Notes under the pieces: model-generated
The model's database searches: none
Told to the model about the DNA's origin: nothing
What the model saw: the letters and a program-made list of their open reading frames with translations, nothing else
NCBI GenBank assembly: GCA_000824825.2
Contig: LM655191.1
Location: forward strand, 60,277 to 124,276
DNA: 64,000 nt
Origin: Mesorhizobium sp. ORS 3324
GTDB lineage: Bacteria > Pseudomonadota > Alphaproteobacteria > Rhizobiales > Rhizobiaceae
Direction: 5' to 3'
Translations under genes and position numbers: made by a program
In this document: positions 16,801-24,405 of the stretch, piece after piece
Position numbering within the stretch: the stretch's first letter is position 1
Layout: each line of letters starts with the position of its first letter

Positions 16801-17145
16801 ATGTCGGCCTTTCTTGCGGTCGATACCGAAACCGTCGAGCCGGAGGCCGGCGCGCCGGCCCCGGACCGCGTGATTTCGGGCGACCCGAAATTCCGCACCT
16901 GGAATGTCGAGGAGCGCGATGGCGGCCTCTACGCCGGCATCTGGGAAGCGACGCCCGGCAAGTGGCGCATCTTCTACGACGAATGGGAGTTCTGCCACAT
17001 CCTGTCCGGCGTTTCGGTCATCGCCGAGGACGGCGGCGAGGCGCGCACCGTCAAGGCCGGCGACAGCTTCGTGCTGAGGCCCGGCTTCAAGGGCACTTGG
17101 GAAGTGCTCGAGACGACGCGGAAGGAATATGTGATTAGGCTTTGA
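16801..17145 (+). CDS. Cupin domain protein (DUF861-like)
   Basis: 114 residues forming a single cupin barrel. W-E-F-C-H-I-L-S-G and the G-D-S-F-V-L-R-P-G-F-K-G-T-W-E-V motif match the ureidoglycine-aminohydrolase-type cupins often annotated as DUF861. It begins four bases after the sulfhydrylase stop and is probably in the same operon. Substrate unknown. Confidence 0.82.
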   Translation: MSAFLAVDTETVEPEAGAPAPDRVISGDPKFRTWNVEERDGGLYAGIWEATPGKWRIFYDEWEFCHILSGVSVIAEDGGEARTVKAGDSFVLRPGFKGTWEVLETTRKEYVIRL

Positions 17146-17202
17146 GAACGCTTGAACAGCCGGCTCTCTCATCGCACTCGGCGATCCGCACCATAGTGTG
17201 AC

Positions 17203-17214
17203 TTAGTATACTAA
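17203..17214. promoter_or_regulatory. Perfect palindrome at the parD promoter
   Basis: TTAGTATACTAA, a perfect 12-base palindrome, 31 bases upstream of the parD ATG and overlapping a TATACT sequence that could be the -10 box. This is the usual place for an antitoxin autoregulatory operator. Confidence 0.6.
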
Positions 17215-17245
17215 CGTGTTACCATATGGCCAGAAAGTTGTGTTC

Positions 17246-17536
17246 ATGCGAACCACTCAACCGTTGGCCATCACCTTGCCGCGCGATCTCGCGCAGATGG
17301 TGAAAGACAAGGTTTCCCCGGGTAAATATGCCAGTGAGAGCGAGGTCATCCGCGATGGCCTGCGCACGTTGGCGGCTCGCGATGCAGCTCTCGATCGCTG
17401 GCTGCTGGAGGAAGTGGTGCCAACCCTTGAGGACGCTCGCGCCCATCCCGAGCGCTTATTGACTGCCGACGTGGTGCGTAAAAACCTCTCTGATCACGTC
17501 CGCGCCATAACCGCCAAGCCCCGCTATGGTGCATGA
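17246..17536 (+). CDS. parD: ParD-like ribbon-helix-helix antitoxin
   Basis: 96 residues. The N-terminal ribbon-helix-helix (P-L-A-I-T-L-P-R-D-L-A, then Y-A-S-E-S-E-V-I-R-D-G-L-R) binds operator DNA and the C-terminal half would wrap ParE. ATG 17246 gives the normal family N-terminus; an in-frame GTG at 17216 overlaps the palindrome region and is less likely. The stop overlaps the parE start as ATGA. The toxin gene that follows is frameshifted, so this antitoxin may now be an orphan. Confidence 0.85.
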   Translation: MRTTQPLAITLPRDLAQMVKDKVSPGKYASESEVIRDGLRTLAARDAALDRWLLEEVVPTLEDARAHPERLLTADVVRKNLSDHVRAITAKPRYGA

Positions 17537-17829
17537 AGTACCGAGTAAGGTTTCACGCAACGGCGCAAGAAGATATAGCGGAGCTGCTGAGCGAACTCGC
17601 GCCTAAGTTGATACGGCGCTGAAATTTGTGGGGCGTATCGTCGACTACTGCCTGAGCTTTGAGACGTTCCCGGAACGAGGCACACGCCATGACGAGATTG
17701 CCCATGGCTTGCGGACCGTGGGGTTGGCGACGCCGGGCAACTATTGCTTTCGAAGTTGCCGGAGACACGGTGATCATACTGCGGGTGCTTTACGCCGGGC
17801 GCACGCTCAAGTTGCTCGACGAGGAGTGA
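17533..17829 (+). pseudogene. parE: ParE/RelE-type toxin, broken by two frameshifts
   Basis: The ATG overlaps the parD stop. The first 29 codons (M-K-Y-R-V-R-F-H-A-T-A) read like ParE, then the frame ends at TGA near 17620. The middle of the protein (V-D-Y-C-L-S-F-E-T-F-P-E-R-G-T-R) lies in another frame from about 17610 to 17722, and the C-terminal part (R-R-R-A-T-I-A-F-E-V-A-G-D-T-V) returns to the first frame and ends with TGA 17827-17829. Spliced, they make a normal toxin of roughly 99 residues. Two compensating single-base changes are needed, so this is a decayed toxin or an assembly error. Confidence 0.8.
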
Positions 17830-17849
17830 GCTCTCACTTAGGCTCTCAC

Positions 17850-19088
17850 TTAGAAGGTCACCGCAAGCCGCTCCAACCCGTGGAAATGGTAGCTGTCGCG
17901 GAACCGCGGCTCCTCGGCCAGTCGCAACTCCGGCAGCCGGTCGAACAGCGTTTTCAGCGACACCTGAAGCTCGAGCCTGGCCAGCGGCGCGCCGATGCAG
18001 AAATGAATGCCGGCGCCGAAGGAGACGTTCTTCTGGTCCGTGCGCGCGGGGTTGAACGCAGCCGGTTCGGCAAACGCCAGCGGGTCGTGATTGGCCATGC
18101 CGAGCAACAGCGCGATCTTGTCGCCGGGCCTGAGCAGAATGCCCGGTGCCGCTTCCATTTCCTCATAGGCATAGCGCAGGAACATGTGCAGCGGCGCGTC
18201 GAAGCGCAGGCATTCCTCGACCGTGGCGGCGTTCGCTTCCGGTGTTTCGAAGAAGCGGCGGGGATCGCCGCCTTGCGCCAGGATCGAACGCACCGCATTG
18301 CCGGTCTGGTGCACGGTGGCTTCATGGCCGGCGTTGAGAAGCAGGATGGCCGAGGAAACCAGCTCGTCTTCCGAAAGCTTCTGGCCATTGTCCTGCGCCT
18401 CGATCAGCAGCGAGAGCAGATCGTCGCCCGGCTTGCTGCGCCGCTTGGCAATGTAGCCGCGCAGGAACGCCGCGAAATCGGCTGCCGCGCGGTTCGCCGT
18501 CTCCTCGGTCCCGCGCGTGCGGCCATGCATATACATGGCGACCATCCGATGCGACCAGTCGAGCAATGACGGCCCCATCTCGACCGGAACGCCCAGCATC
18601 TCGGCAATGATGGTTATCGGCAAAGGCGAAGCGTAGGCCGGCAGAAGGTCGACGCCGCCCGGCTCGAAACCGTCGATCAACTCGTTGGCCAGGACCTCGA
18701 TGCGCGGCCTTAGCCGTTCGACCTGACGCGAGACGAAGGCGCGGTTGACCAGCGTCCGCAGCCTCGTGTGCACCGGCGGCTCGAGCTCCAGCATCGAATT
18801 CGCCTCGATCGCGTCGAAGGCGGTGAGGTGCGAGCGGTCGTCGCCGACGCCGCGGCTGTCGGGGATGCCGGCCGGGTTCTGGCGGCCGAAGCGGCGGTCG
18901 CGCAAAAGGCGATTGACGTCGTCGAAGCCGCCAAAGCACCAGAAGCCGTAATCCTCCCAAAAGAACGCATTCGAGGCGCCATGCAGGAAGGCATAGGCTT
19001 CGTATGGATTCTGCACGAAGGCCGGTGTGTGCGGGTCGAGCCGCAAGCGGCGGCTGGCGGGATCGAAAGCGAGATGGTCTGGCATCAT
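17850..19088 (-). CDS. Cytochrome P450
   Basis: About 412 residues, soluble bacterial class I type. The heme-thiolate loop F-G-A-G-I-H-F-C-I-G-A-P-L-A-R-L-E, the E-C-L-R (ExxR) motif and the oxygen-activating A-G-H-E-A-T are all present. The frame is open to a TTG at 19214 that overlaps the upstream gene, but the family start begins near M-M-P-D-H-L, so ATG 19088 (or 19085) is preferred. No ferredoxin or reductase gene is adjacent. The substrate is unknown; CYP107-like forms are the closest in feel. Confidence 0.9.
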   Translation of the reverse strand: MMPDHLAFDPASRRLRLDPHTPAFVQNPYEAYAFLHGASNAFFWEDYGFWCFGGFDDVNRLLRDRRFGRQNPAGIPDSRGVGDDRSHLTAFDAIEANSMLELEPPVHTRLRTLVNRAFVSRQVERLRPRIEVLANELIDGFEPGGVDLLPAYASPLPITIIAEMLGVPVEMGPSLLDWSHRMVAMYMHGRTRGTEETANRAAADFAAFLRGYIAKRRSKPGDDLLSLLIEAQDNGQKLSEDELVSSAILLLNAGHEATVHQTGNAVRSILAQGGDPRRFFETPEANAATVEECLRFDAPLHMFLRYAYEEMEAAPGILLRPGDKIALLLGMANHDPLAFAEPAAFNPARTDQKNVSFGAGIHFCIGAPLARLELQVSLKTLFDRLPELRLAEEPRFRDSYHFHGLERLAVTF

Positions 19089-19210
19089 GCTCGACCAATA
19101 GCGCGCCTCGTCGGCCCGATGCCAGACCGTATCTTTGGCGCCCATCGTGCCAGGCATTGAGCCAGGCAAGCCTTGCACAGGTGACGATGCACGAGCTTCG
19201 GCGCCGCGCC

Positions 19211-19954
19211 TCAACGTTCCGTCTTCAGGATACCTGCCACCTTGGCGGCGATCGCGGCATCGAGCGCCTGCCAGTTCGCGAGCAGCTCGCGCGGGAAGCG
19301 ATAGGTCAGGCTGAGGTCGTCGCCGACCTGGATGTCGCGCTCACAGGGCGCCAGCGATTCCTCGGCACTCGGCCCGCTCAGGCAGCGGGCGACGAACGGG
19401 TCTTGGCCCGGCCGGTCGGCAACCGCCAGAACCTCGTTGAGATAGCCCGATTTCTCGGCGAAACCATAAAGCGTCGTGCCACCCGGACCCGGCGTGCCCG
19501 GCTTGACGATCAGGGCGCTGTAGATCGGCGCAAAACGGCCGCTCATGTCGCGCGACATCATCCGCGGCTCGAACGACAGGAAGATGATCTTCTTGGTGGT
19601 GGCGTGGTTGAAGTCGTCGCGCGCGGCGGTGCTGTAGCCGTCCATCTCGGGGTAGCGCAGGTAAAGGTCGAGGCGTGAGGCGATGCCGTCGCGCCTGGCC
19701 TGGTCGAAGCGGATGAAGTTGGCCGGCACGCTGATCACATTGTTGCCGACGACCGCATGGCGCACCGTCGTGTCGTCGCTATAGCCGGCCATGGCGATCG
19801 ATCTGCCAAGCCATTTGCCGCCGGCGCTGATTGCCACCGACAGCAGGGCGAGCGCCGCGAAAGCGTAGAAGACCCGCTTCATCAAGGTCGAGTCGACGAC
19901 CTCGAATTCCTCGGCGGCGGCTGCCTCTCTCATCGCGATCCCCGATCCGCTCAC
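19211..19954 (-). CDS. Conserved hypothetical membrane-anchored protein
   Basis: 247 residues. A short acidic N-terminus is followed by one transmembrane helix (about residues 27-44) and a large extracytoplasmic domain containing two cysteines (in A-R-C-L-S-G and A-P-C-E-R) that could form a disulfide. I do not recognise the domain; similar proteins are conserved among rhizobia (recalled). Its stop lies about 120 bases before the chosen P450 start on the same strand, so they may be co-transcribed. Confidence 0.65.
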   Translation of the reverse strand: MSGSGIAMREAAAAEEFEVVDSTLMKRVFYAFAALALLSVAISAGGKWLGRSIAMAGYSDDTTVRHAVVGNNVISVPANFIRFDQARRDGIASRLDLYLRYPEMDGYSTAARDDFNHATTKKIIFLSFEPRMMSRDMSGRFAPIYSALIVKPGTPGPGGTTLYGFAEKSGYLNEVLAVADRPGQDPFVARCLSGPSAEESLAPCERDIQVGDDLSLTYRFPRELLANWQALDAAIAAKVAGILKTER

Positions 19955-20041
19955 CTGTCCTCAGGTGGCACAGCTTGCGCGGCACGGCTCTTGCAGCGCG
20001 TCGGCACGACTGTGCGGTCTCGTGGTAAACGGTTGGTAAAG

Positions 20042-20386
20042 ATGGATATCATGTTGCTCCCTCTCTACGCTTTTGCGGTCGGCCTGACGGCCTGCGGCCT
20101 CGTCGGCTCGGCCATGGAGATCGTCACCGGCCGCCGGCTGGCTTTTGCCGACCCCTATGTGTCTCCCGCCCATATTGCGCGCTCGCTTGCCGCAACCGCC
20201 TGCGCCGGGCCGTTCATGCTTACCAATGATGCGCTTGCCGCTCGACGCGAGGGGCGCATCGGCACGCTGGCGCTGTTGTCCTGCGGCTGCACGGCCGTGG
20301 CCTGGGCGCTGGCGCTCGGCGTCGTGCTGATCGCCATTGCCTCCTGGGCGACCAGTCTCCTAGGCTCGGGCGATTTCTCAGCCTGA
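20042..20386 (+). CDS. Small integral membrane protein, unknown function
   Basis: 114 residues with three hydrophobic stretches (about 5-25, 45-65 and 77-103). No catalytic motif is visible. ATG 20042 is chosen because the longer frame upstream is antisense to the neighbouring gene. It is 18 bases upstream of the gamma-carbonic anhydrase gene and may be in its operon. Confidence 0.6.
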   Translation: MDIMLLPLYAFAVGLTACGLVGSAMEIVTGRRLAFADPYVSPAHIARSLAATACAGPFMLTNDALAARREGRIGTLALLSCGCTAVAWALALGVVLIAIASWATSLLGSGDFSA

Positions 20387-20404
20387 GACGAATCGGAGAC
20401 AAAG

Positions 20405-20932
20405 ATGCCGATCTATGCGATCGATGGGAAAGCGCCTCAATTCGAGGATGCCGGAACCAACTGGGTGGCGCCCGACGCCACGCTGATCGGCGACATCAGG
20501 ATAGGCCGCAATGCCGGCTTCTGGTTCGGCGTCGTCATCCGCGGCGACAACGAGCCGATCATTATCGGCGCCGACACCAATGTGCAGGAACATACGGTCA
20601 TGCACACCGATCCTGGCTTTCCGCTCACTATAGGGCAGGGCTGCACGATCGGTCACCGGGCGTTGCTGCATGGCTGCACGATCGGCGACAACAGCCTGAT
20701 CGGCATGGGCGCCATCGTGCTCAACGGCGCGAGGGTCGGCAACAATTCGCTGGTCGGCGCCGGCGCCCTGGTGACGGAAAACAAGGTGTTCCCGGACAAT
20801 TCGCTGATCGTCGGCTCTCCCGCCAAGGTGATCCGGGCGCTGGACGACGCGGCGATCGCCAGGCTGCGCGTCTCGGCCGCGCACTATGTCGCCAACGGCA
20901 GGCGCTTCAAGGCTGGATTGAAGGAAGCCTGA
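20405..20932 (+). CDS. Gamma-carbonic anhydrase family protein
   Basis: 175 residues of left-handed beta helix built from hexapeptide repeats such as I-G-D-N-S-L-I-G-M-G-A and V-G-N-N-S-L-V-G-A-G. Three histidines in Q-E-H-T-V-M-H and I-G-H-R-A-L-L-H-G match the metal ligands of the YrdA/CaiE-like gamma-CA group. Hydration activity is proven for only some members. Confidence 0.9.
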   Translation: MPIYAIDGKAPQFEDAGTNWVAPDATLIGDIRIGRNAGFWFGVVIRGDNEPIIIGADTNVQEHTVMHTDPGFPLTIGQGCTIGHRALLHGCTIGDNSLIGMGAIVLNGARVGNNSLVGAGALVTENKVFPDNSLIVGSPAKVIRALDDAAIARLRVSAAHYVANGRRFKAGLKEA

Positions 20933-20975
20933 GAGCGGTTTGGCCTGGCGTTTCGCGCTACGGCTTGCCGTCGGC

Positions 20976-21524
20976 TCAGCCGCGTCGGGACAGTGCATCG
21001 CGCAGCAGCGACGCTCCCGCTTCGAAGCCGCCCTTGTCGGCGCCTTCCAGGGCTGTCTCGTAATCGTCGATACGGGTTCTGAGCGACGGCTCCGCGCCCG
21101 ATGCCAGAAGCAGGCGGATCGCCTCGGCGTCGCGCTTCGCCACCGCATAGTGGAGAGGCGTCCAGTCGTTCACGCCGCGCATATTCGGGTCGGCGCCGTG
21201 CTCAAGCAGGGTCCGGACGATCTCCAGCCGGTCCGGCCGCTCGGTCGACAGCGCCGCGATGATCGAAGGAAAGCCGGAGTGATCCTCGTAGTTCGGGTTC
21301 GAGTCGGCCCCGAGCAAGGTCGCGATGAAGGCAATCGGACTCCAATAGATCGCGTATTCCAGCGGATGGCCGAGGCCGAGCTCGAACGGCATCCTCTCGT
21401 CGAACCAGCGCGCCGAGTCGCCAAGCGCCTTGCCAAGGCCCTCGAAGTCGCCCGCCTTGAAGGCGTCGTCTATGGCCTTGAACAACCGGTGGCGCGCGCC
21501 GCGGTCGTCAGGGATTTCCAGCAT
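20976..21524 (-). CDS. Ankyrin-repeat protein
   Basis: 182 residues, no signal peptide. At least two to three ankyrin repeats are seen, clearest in N-D-W-T-P-L-H-Y-A-V-A-K-R-D-A and the preceding L-L-E-H-G-A-D-P-N. Ankyrin repeats mediate protein binding; the partner is unknown. ATG start, alone on this strand. Confidence 0.82.
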   Translation of the reverse strand: MLEIPDDRGARHRLFKAIDDAFKAGDFEGLGKALGDSARWFDERMPFELGLGHPLEYAIYWSPIAFIATLLGADSNPNYEDHSGFPSIIAALSTERPDRLEIVRTLLEHGADPNMRGVNDWTPLHYAVAKRDAEAIRLLLASGAEPSLRTRIDDYETALEGADKGGFEAGASLLRDALSRRG

Positions 21525-21615
21525 GGCCCTTCATCCGAAATGAGCGAGCCATACTGCTCCCATCCGCCGCGATCAGAAAGTCCTGCCCGCGAGCGATCGA
21601 AGGAGCGCCTGGAAA

Positions 21616-21703
21616 AGGCGGAGCCGGCCCGGGGACAGGGCCGGCTCCTAAAACCCGGTCGTTGGGGACGGGGAGGGTGGGGACTCGACCGGGTTTTTCC
21701 CTA
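21616..21703. ncRNA. Candidate structured RNA with twin hairpins
   Basis: Two adjacent strong stems: GGAGCCGGCCC / GGGCCGGCTCC with a seven-base loop (about 21619-21647), then ACCCGGTCG / CGACCGGGT (about 21655-21694) around a 22-base loop. Read on the plus strand the second stem is followed by TTTTTCCC, like a terminator, and its loop is four G-runs. Read on the minus strand the loops are C-rich. No gene reads into this site on the plus strand, so a small RNA is possible. Strand and transcription are unproven. Confidence 0.4.
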
Positions 21704-21732
21704 AGCACGTCGCTGCGAACGCGACGTGCTTA
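21702..21732. repeat. Palindrome adjoining RPE2 copy 1
   Basis: Perfect arms TAAGCACGTCGC (21702-21713) and GCGACGTGCTTA (21721-21732) around a seven-base loop. It occupies the position that the AAAGCG-type hairpin holds beside the RPE2 copies at 25299 and 57201. Confidence 0.75.
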
Positions 21733-21744
21733 ACCTTTTTGTGG

Positions 21745-21791
21745 CATGTCGTTATCCCAAAACCGCTGCGCACTTTTGGGCGACAAGCATG
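21745..21791. repeat. RPE2 palindromic repeat, copy 1
   Basis: 47-base imperfect palindrome with outer arms GCATGTCG / CGACAAGCATG and an inner CCCAAAA / TTTTGGG stem. Related copies lie at 25299, 32922 and 57201. Confidence 0.8.
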
Positions 21792-21796
21792 ACGTC

Positions 21797-22402
21797 CTAG
21801 CGGACGCTGGCGACCGCGTCCTCGCGGCCGTCGTTGATCGATACCCAAACGCCAGAATTCTCGGTCGATTGACGTTTGAGGTAGGTGTAGACCGTGTCGT
21901 TCCAGGCGAGCACCTTCGGCTCGAGGTTGTCGAGGATGAACTCGCCGAGGCTGGTGCGCACCGTCAGCACCGCATGGCCGTCGCCGTTCGGCTGGCGCAC
22001 CACCGTCATCAAAAGGTCGCCGGCGGGGACACCGGCAGCCATCAGCTCGCGGCGCTTTTCCAGAGCGTAGTCCTCGCAGTCGCCATAGCCGTTGTCGGGG
22101 TAGGCCCAGTATTCCTCGACCCCGTAGATTTCCATATCGGTGCGCGGCTTGACGCGTGTGTTCACCGAATTGTTGATGTCGATGATCGACGCCCACAGCT
22201 TGCGGGTCAGCTCGACCGGAGGTCCCTTCGGGGTCCTCTCGTTGCATTCGACCGGGATGCGCTGGCAGAATTCATAGTGGCCGACCGGCTGGGTGGTCCG
22301 CCCACCCGTGTGCATGAACACCGGTCCCGCGCTTGCCGTTCCCCAGGCGGAAAGCTGCATCGCCATTGCCAAGAGCAACAGCTTGCCCCTCGTCATTTTC
22401 AT
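21797..22402 (-). CDS. Transglutaminase-like cysteine peptidase (BTLCP family)
   Basis: 201 residues with a signal peptide (M-K-M-T-R-G-K then a hydrophobic core, cleavage after A-S-A). The catalytic triad is visible: Cys in Y-G-D-C-E-D-Y, His in G-D-G-H-A-V-L and Asp in I-L-D-N-L. In pseudomonads the related LapG cleaves a surface adhesin under cyclic-di-GMP control, but the rhizobial branch is not characterised. ATG 22402 follows GGGGAG and is chosen over an upstream codon. A PilZ gene lies upstream on the same strand. Confidence 0.88.
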   Translation of the reverse strand: MKMTRGKLLLLAMAMQLSAWGTASAGPVFMHTGGRTTQPVGHYEFCQRIPVECNERTPKGPPVELTRKLWASIIDINNSVNTRVKPRTDMEIYGVEEYWAYPDNGYGDCEDYALEKRRELMAAGVPAGDLLMTVVRQPNGDGHAVLTVRTSLGEFILDNLEPKVLAWNDTVYTYLKRQSTENSGVWVSINDGREDAVASVR

Positions 22403-22616
22403 TGTGGTAGTCTCCCCGTTTGATGGAGACTGTGCCACGTTGGGATTTATTTGACGCAAAAACCCGAAGTAGATATTGAGTAAAACGTCTGTAGAATAAA
22501 TATAAAATTTGAACTATCTCGATTTGAGAATGTTGAGATTTGGCCGGGACGTTGCCCTGCATTTCCGGGGCGTTCGAGATGCCCGCCTGTTGGTCGGGGA
22601 GCGCGCCGATACGGCC

Positions 22617-22646
22617 AATAAAAAACCGGCCGCTTCGGCCGGTTAG
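22617..22646 (-). terminator. Terminator of the PilZ gene
   Basis: On the minus strand AACCGGCCG, a three-base loop, CGGCCGGTT, then TTTTATT: a perfect nine-pair stem with a T-run, about 25 bases after the PilZ stop. Confidence 0.85.
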
Positions 22647-22670
22647 GTCCTGCGTCGGATTTGGCAGTGA

Positions 22671-23285
22671 TCACGATCGCGGCGTGTTGAATTCCTGGTC
22701 CAGTGTTTCCGGCCGCTGAATGACAGCGAATTCGATGGCGACGCCGTCCTCGAAGTGGCGAACCACCTGGCCGCGCATCGTCCCCAGCATGACCTGCACG
22801 CCGATCGCCGGCTTGACGTCGATCTCGATGGCCGCGCCCGAGAGCGACAGGTCGATGATGCGGCACTGATACTGGCGCCCGTCGGTGAGCTGCAGCACGC
22901 TCATCGGATTGCGCGGCGCAACGCGCTCGTGGCGACGGTCTTCCGGCAGGTCCAGCTCATGCTTGTTGGCAAGCCAGGTGAGCTGTGCGGCAAGCTTGTC
23001 CTTCTTGCGGTCGGAGGCGATGACGGTCATTGCGAAACCGTCCTGCGATGTCCGCGTCACGATGCCTTCGATCCGGCCGATATGGTCGATATAGGCGATG
23101 ACCTTTTCGCCCGGCATGCCGATACGGTCGGTGCGCAGGGCGACATTGCCGGGCGACATGTCGATCACCTGGCACGGATGCTCGGTACGGTCTTCCAGCA
23201 TGAATCGCCCGTAGATCTTGACCCGGACGCGCTGGAAATTGCGCCGCTCTGCTCGGGACGGCGCGTATTCCGCCGCTGACCTCAT
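22671..23285 (-). CDS. Tandem PilZ-domain protein
   Basis: 204 residues with two PilZ domains (about 10-100 and 115-200). Each starts with an R-x-x-x-R element (R-N-F-Q-R and R-H-E-R-V context). The second has an intact D-L-S-L-S-G motif, while the first has D-M-S-P-G-N, in which the usual Gly is Asn, so only the second looks fully equipped to bind cyclic-di-GMP. It has no output domain and probably acts by protein contact. Confidence 0.87.
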   Translation of the reverse strand: MRSAAEYAPSRAERRNFQRVRVKIYGRFMLEDRTEHPCQVIDMSPGNVALRTDRIGMPGEKVIAYIDHIGRIEGIVTRTSQDGFAMTVIASDRKKDKLAAQLTWLANKHELDLPEDRRHERVAPRNPMSVLQLTDGRQYQCRIIDLSLSGAAIEIDVKPAIGVQVMLGTMRGQVVRHFEDGVAIEFAVIQRPETLDQEFNTPRS

Positions 23286-23461
23286 GACTGCCTACACCCC
23301 GTTGGCATTCCGCGCGATGATGCGAGGAATTTCACCGCGAAAAGCTACAGCAAACCAGGTTAACAAAGGGGAAAAATCGGCCGCGAATGGCTTTGGACCG
23401 GAGGCCTGCCAGGGCGCAAAAAGTCAGGTCGTATCGAGGCAAAATTGCCCCGTGATTTGCC

Positions 23462-24100
23462 TCATTCGTTGCGCCCGCCGTCAAGGACAACGAGGTGCCG
23501 GATCCGGCGCACGCGGCCGAGCGCCGAGATGGTCTCCGGTACGTCGAACTCCGTCGGCACCAGCGAAGGAACATCGATCGCGGGCCGGTTCTTCAGGAAC
23601 ATCGGCTCCTTGTCGGGATCGATGACCCGGATCGCATCGATCAGGGCATCGGCGAGCGGGTCGGCGCCCAACCAGAACGGTCTTTCCACGGCGCTGATGA
23701 TGCCGAGGCAGCGGGGATTCTCGATGCCGCCGTCAAGCGGCAGCGCAAGCAGCTCGAACTTGTTGGAACGGCCGTTCCGACTGAAGCCCTCGTAGTTCAT
23801 CAGCAGCACCGATTTCTGGTCGAAGACGCCGTGGATCAGCCGCGACACCAGCCGCTGGTCCCGCTCGCGCCAGAGCGAGGGGAAGGAGAAGCCCTTGAGC
23901 TCGCGCCCGTAACAGGCGCAGAGCCTGGTGCCGGCGAGCCGGAACACGGCTTCGCCGCGTGTGTCGCGCTCCAGGATGAATGTGTCGGCCAGGAGCGACT
24001 TGATGTCCGCCGGCTCGACTTCCGAACGTTTCGGGGCCGGGCGGCCGTCACGCAGCTGGTTCCAATATTGGAACAGTGCGATTGATCCGTTCTGATTCAT
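23462..24100 (-). CDS. PAS-domain protein (PAS_5 type)
   Basis: 212 residues. Starts with S-I-A-L-F-Q-Y-W-N-Q-L-R-D-G-R-P-A-P, typical of the alphaproteobacterial PAS_5 family, followed by A-D-I-K-S-L-L and a single PAS fold up to about residue 150. No kinase, cyclase or DNA-binding module is attached. Likely a sensory or adaptor protein; the ligand is unknown. Divergent from the candidate RNA and rhomboid gene to its right. Confidence 0.82.
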   Translation of the reverse strand: MNQNGSIALFQYWNQLRDGRPAPKRSEVEPADIKSLLADTFILERDTRGEAVFRLAGTRLCACYGRELKGFSFPSLWRERDQRLVSRLIHGVFDQKSVLLMNYEGFSRNGRSNKFELLALPLDGGIENPRCLGIISAVERPFWLGADPLADALIDAIRVIDPDKEPMFLKNRPAIDVPSLVPTEFDVPETISALGRVRRIRHLVVLDGGRNE

Positions 24101-24229
24101 TTCATTCCGCTCCGCGCAATCTGTCTTTTTGCTGTCCCATCGGCGAACAGACAGGGCGCCCTCCGATGACCTTCATGCGGTGCGGAGCAGGATGCGTGCC
24201 AGTATCGTTAACGTTTGTTCACGGGTCGG

Positions 24230-24404
24230 GGCCATTAAGGTTAACAAATGGTTTACATTGCGTGCCGGCAAGCGCTGTGGCACACCCAAAACCACTCCAA
24301 AACGGTCGTTTTCGCAGCGATCGGCAGCACTTCAGTCAAGAGTTTATGGGGAGCAGGGGACTCGACCGGCCGTTCAGGGGCACCCCCTGGACGGCTTTCT
24401 TTTT
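24230..24404 (+). ncRNA. Candidate trans-acting small RNA upstream of the rhomboid gene
   Basis: A plus-strand rho-independent terminator ends this stretch although no protein gene precedes it on that strand. The upstream TTAAGGTTAACAAATGG region is a plausible promoter or start area. The 5' end is a guess; only the 3' end is well marked. No known family was recognised. Confidence 0.4.
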
Positions 24405-24405
24405 G
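24369..24405 (+). terminator. Strong rho-independent terminator not assigned to a protein gene
   Basis: Twelve-pair stem GCCGTTCAGGGG / CCCCTGGACGGC (24369-24380 and 24384-24395; one G-T wobble) with a three-base loop, followed by TTTCTTTTTG. It lies 108 bases upstream of the rhomboid start. Confidence 0.85.

Noticed and set aside
15318..16898. A 526-codon minus-strand frame opposite the sulfhydrylase gene
   Set aside because: Antisense to a certain gene, spans the intergenic regions on both sides and has no family resemblance.
17628..18569. A 313-codon plus-strand frame starting in the parE remnant
   Set aside because: Only its first 30 or so codons are real ParE sequence. The rest is antisense to the P450 gene.
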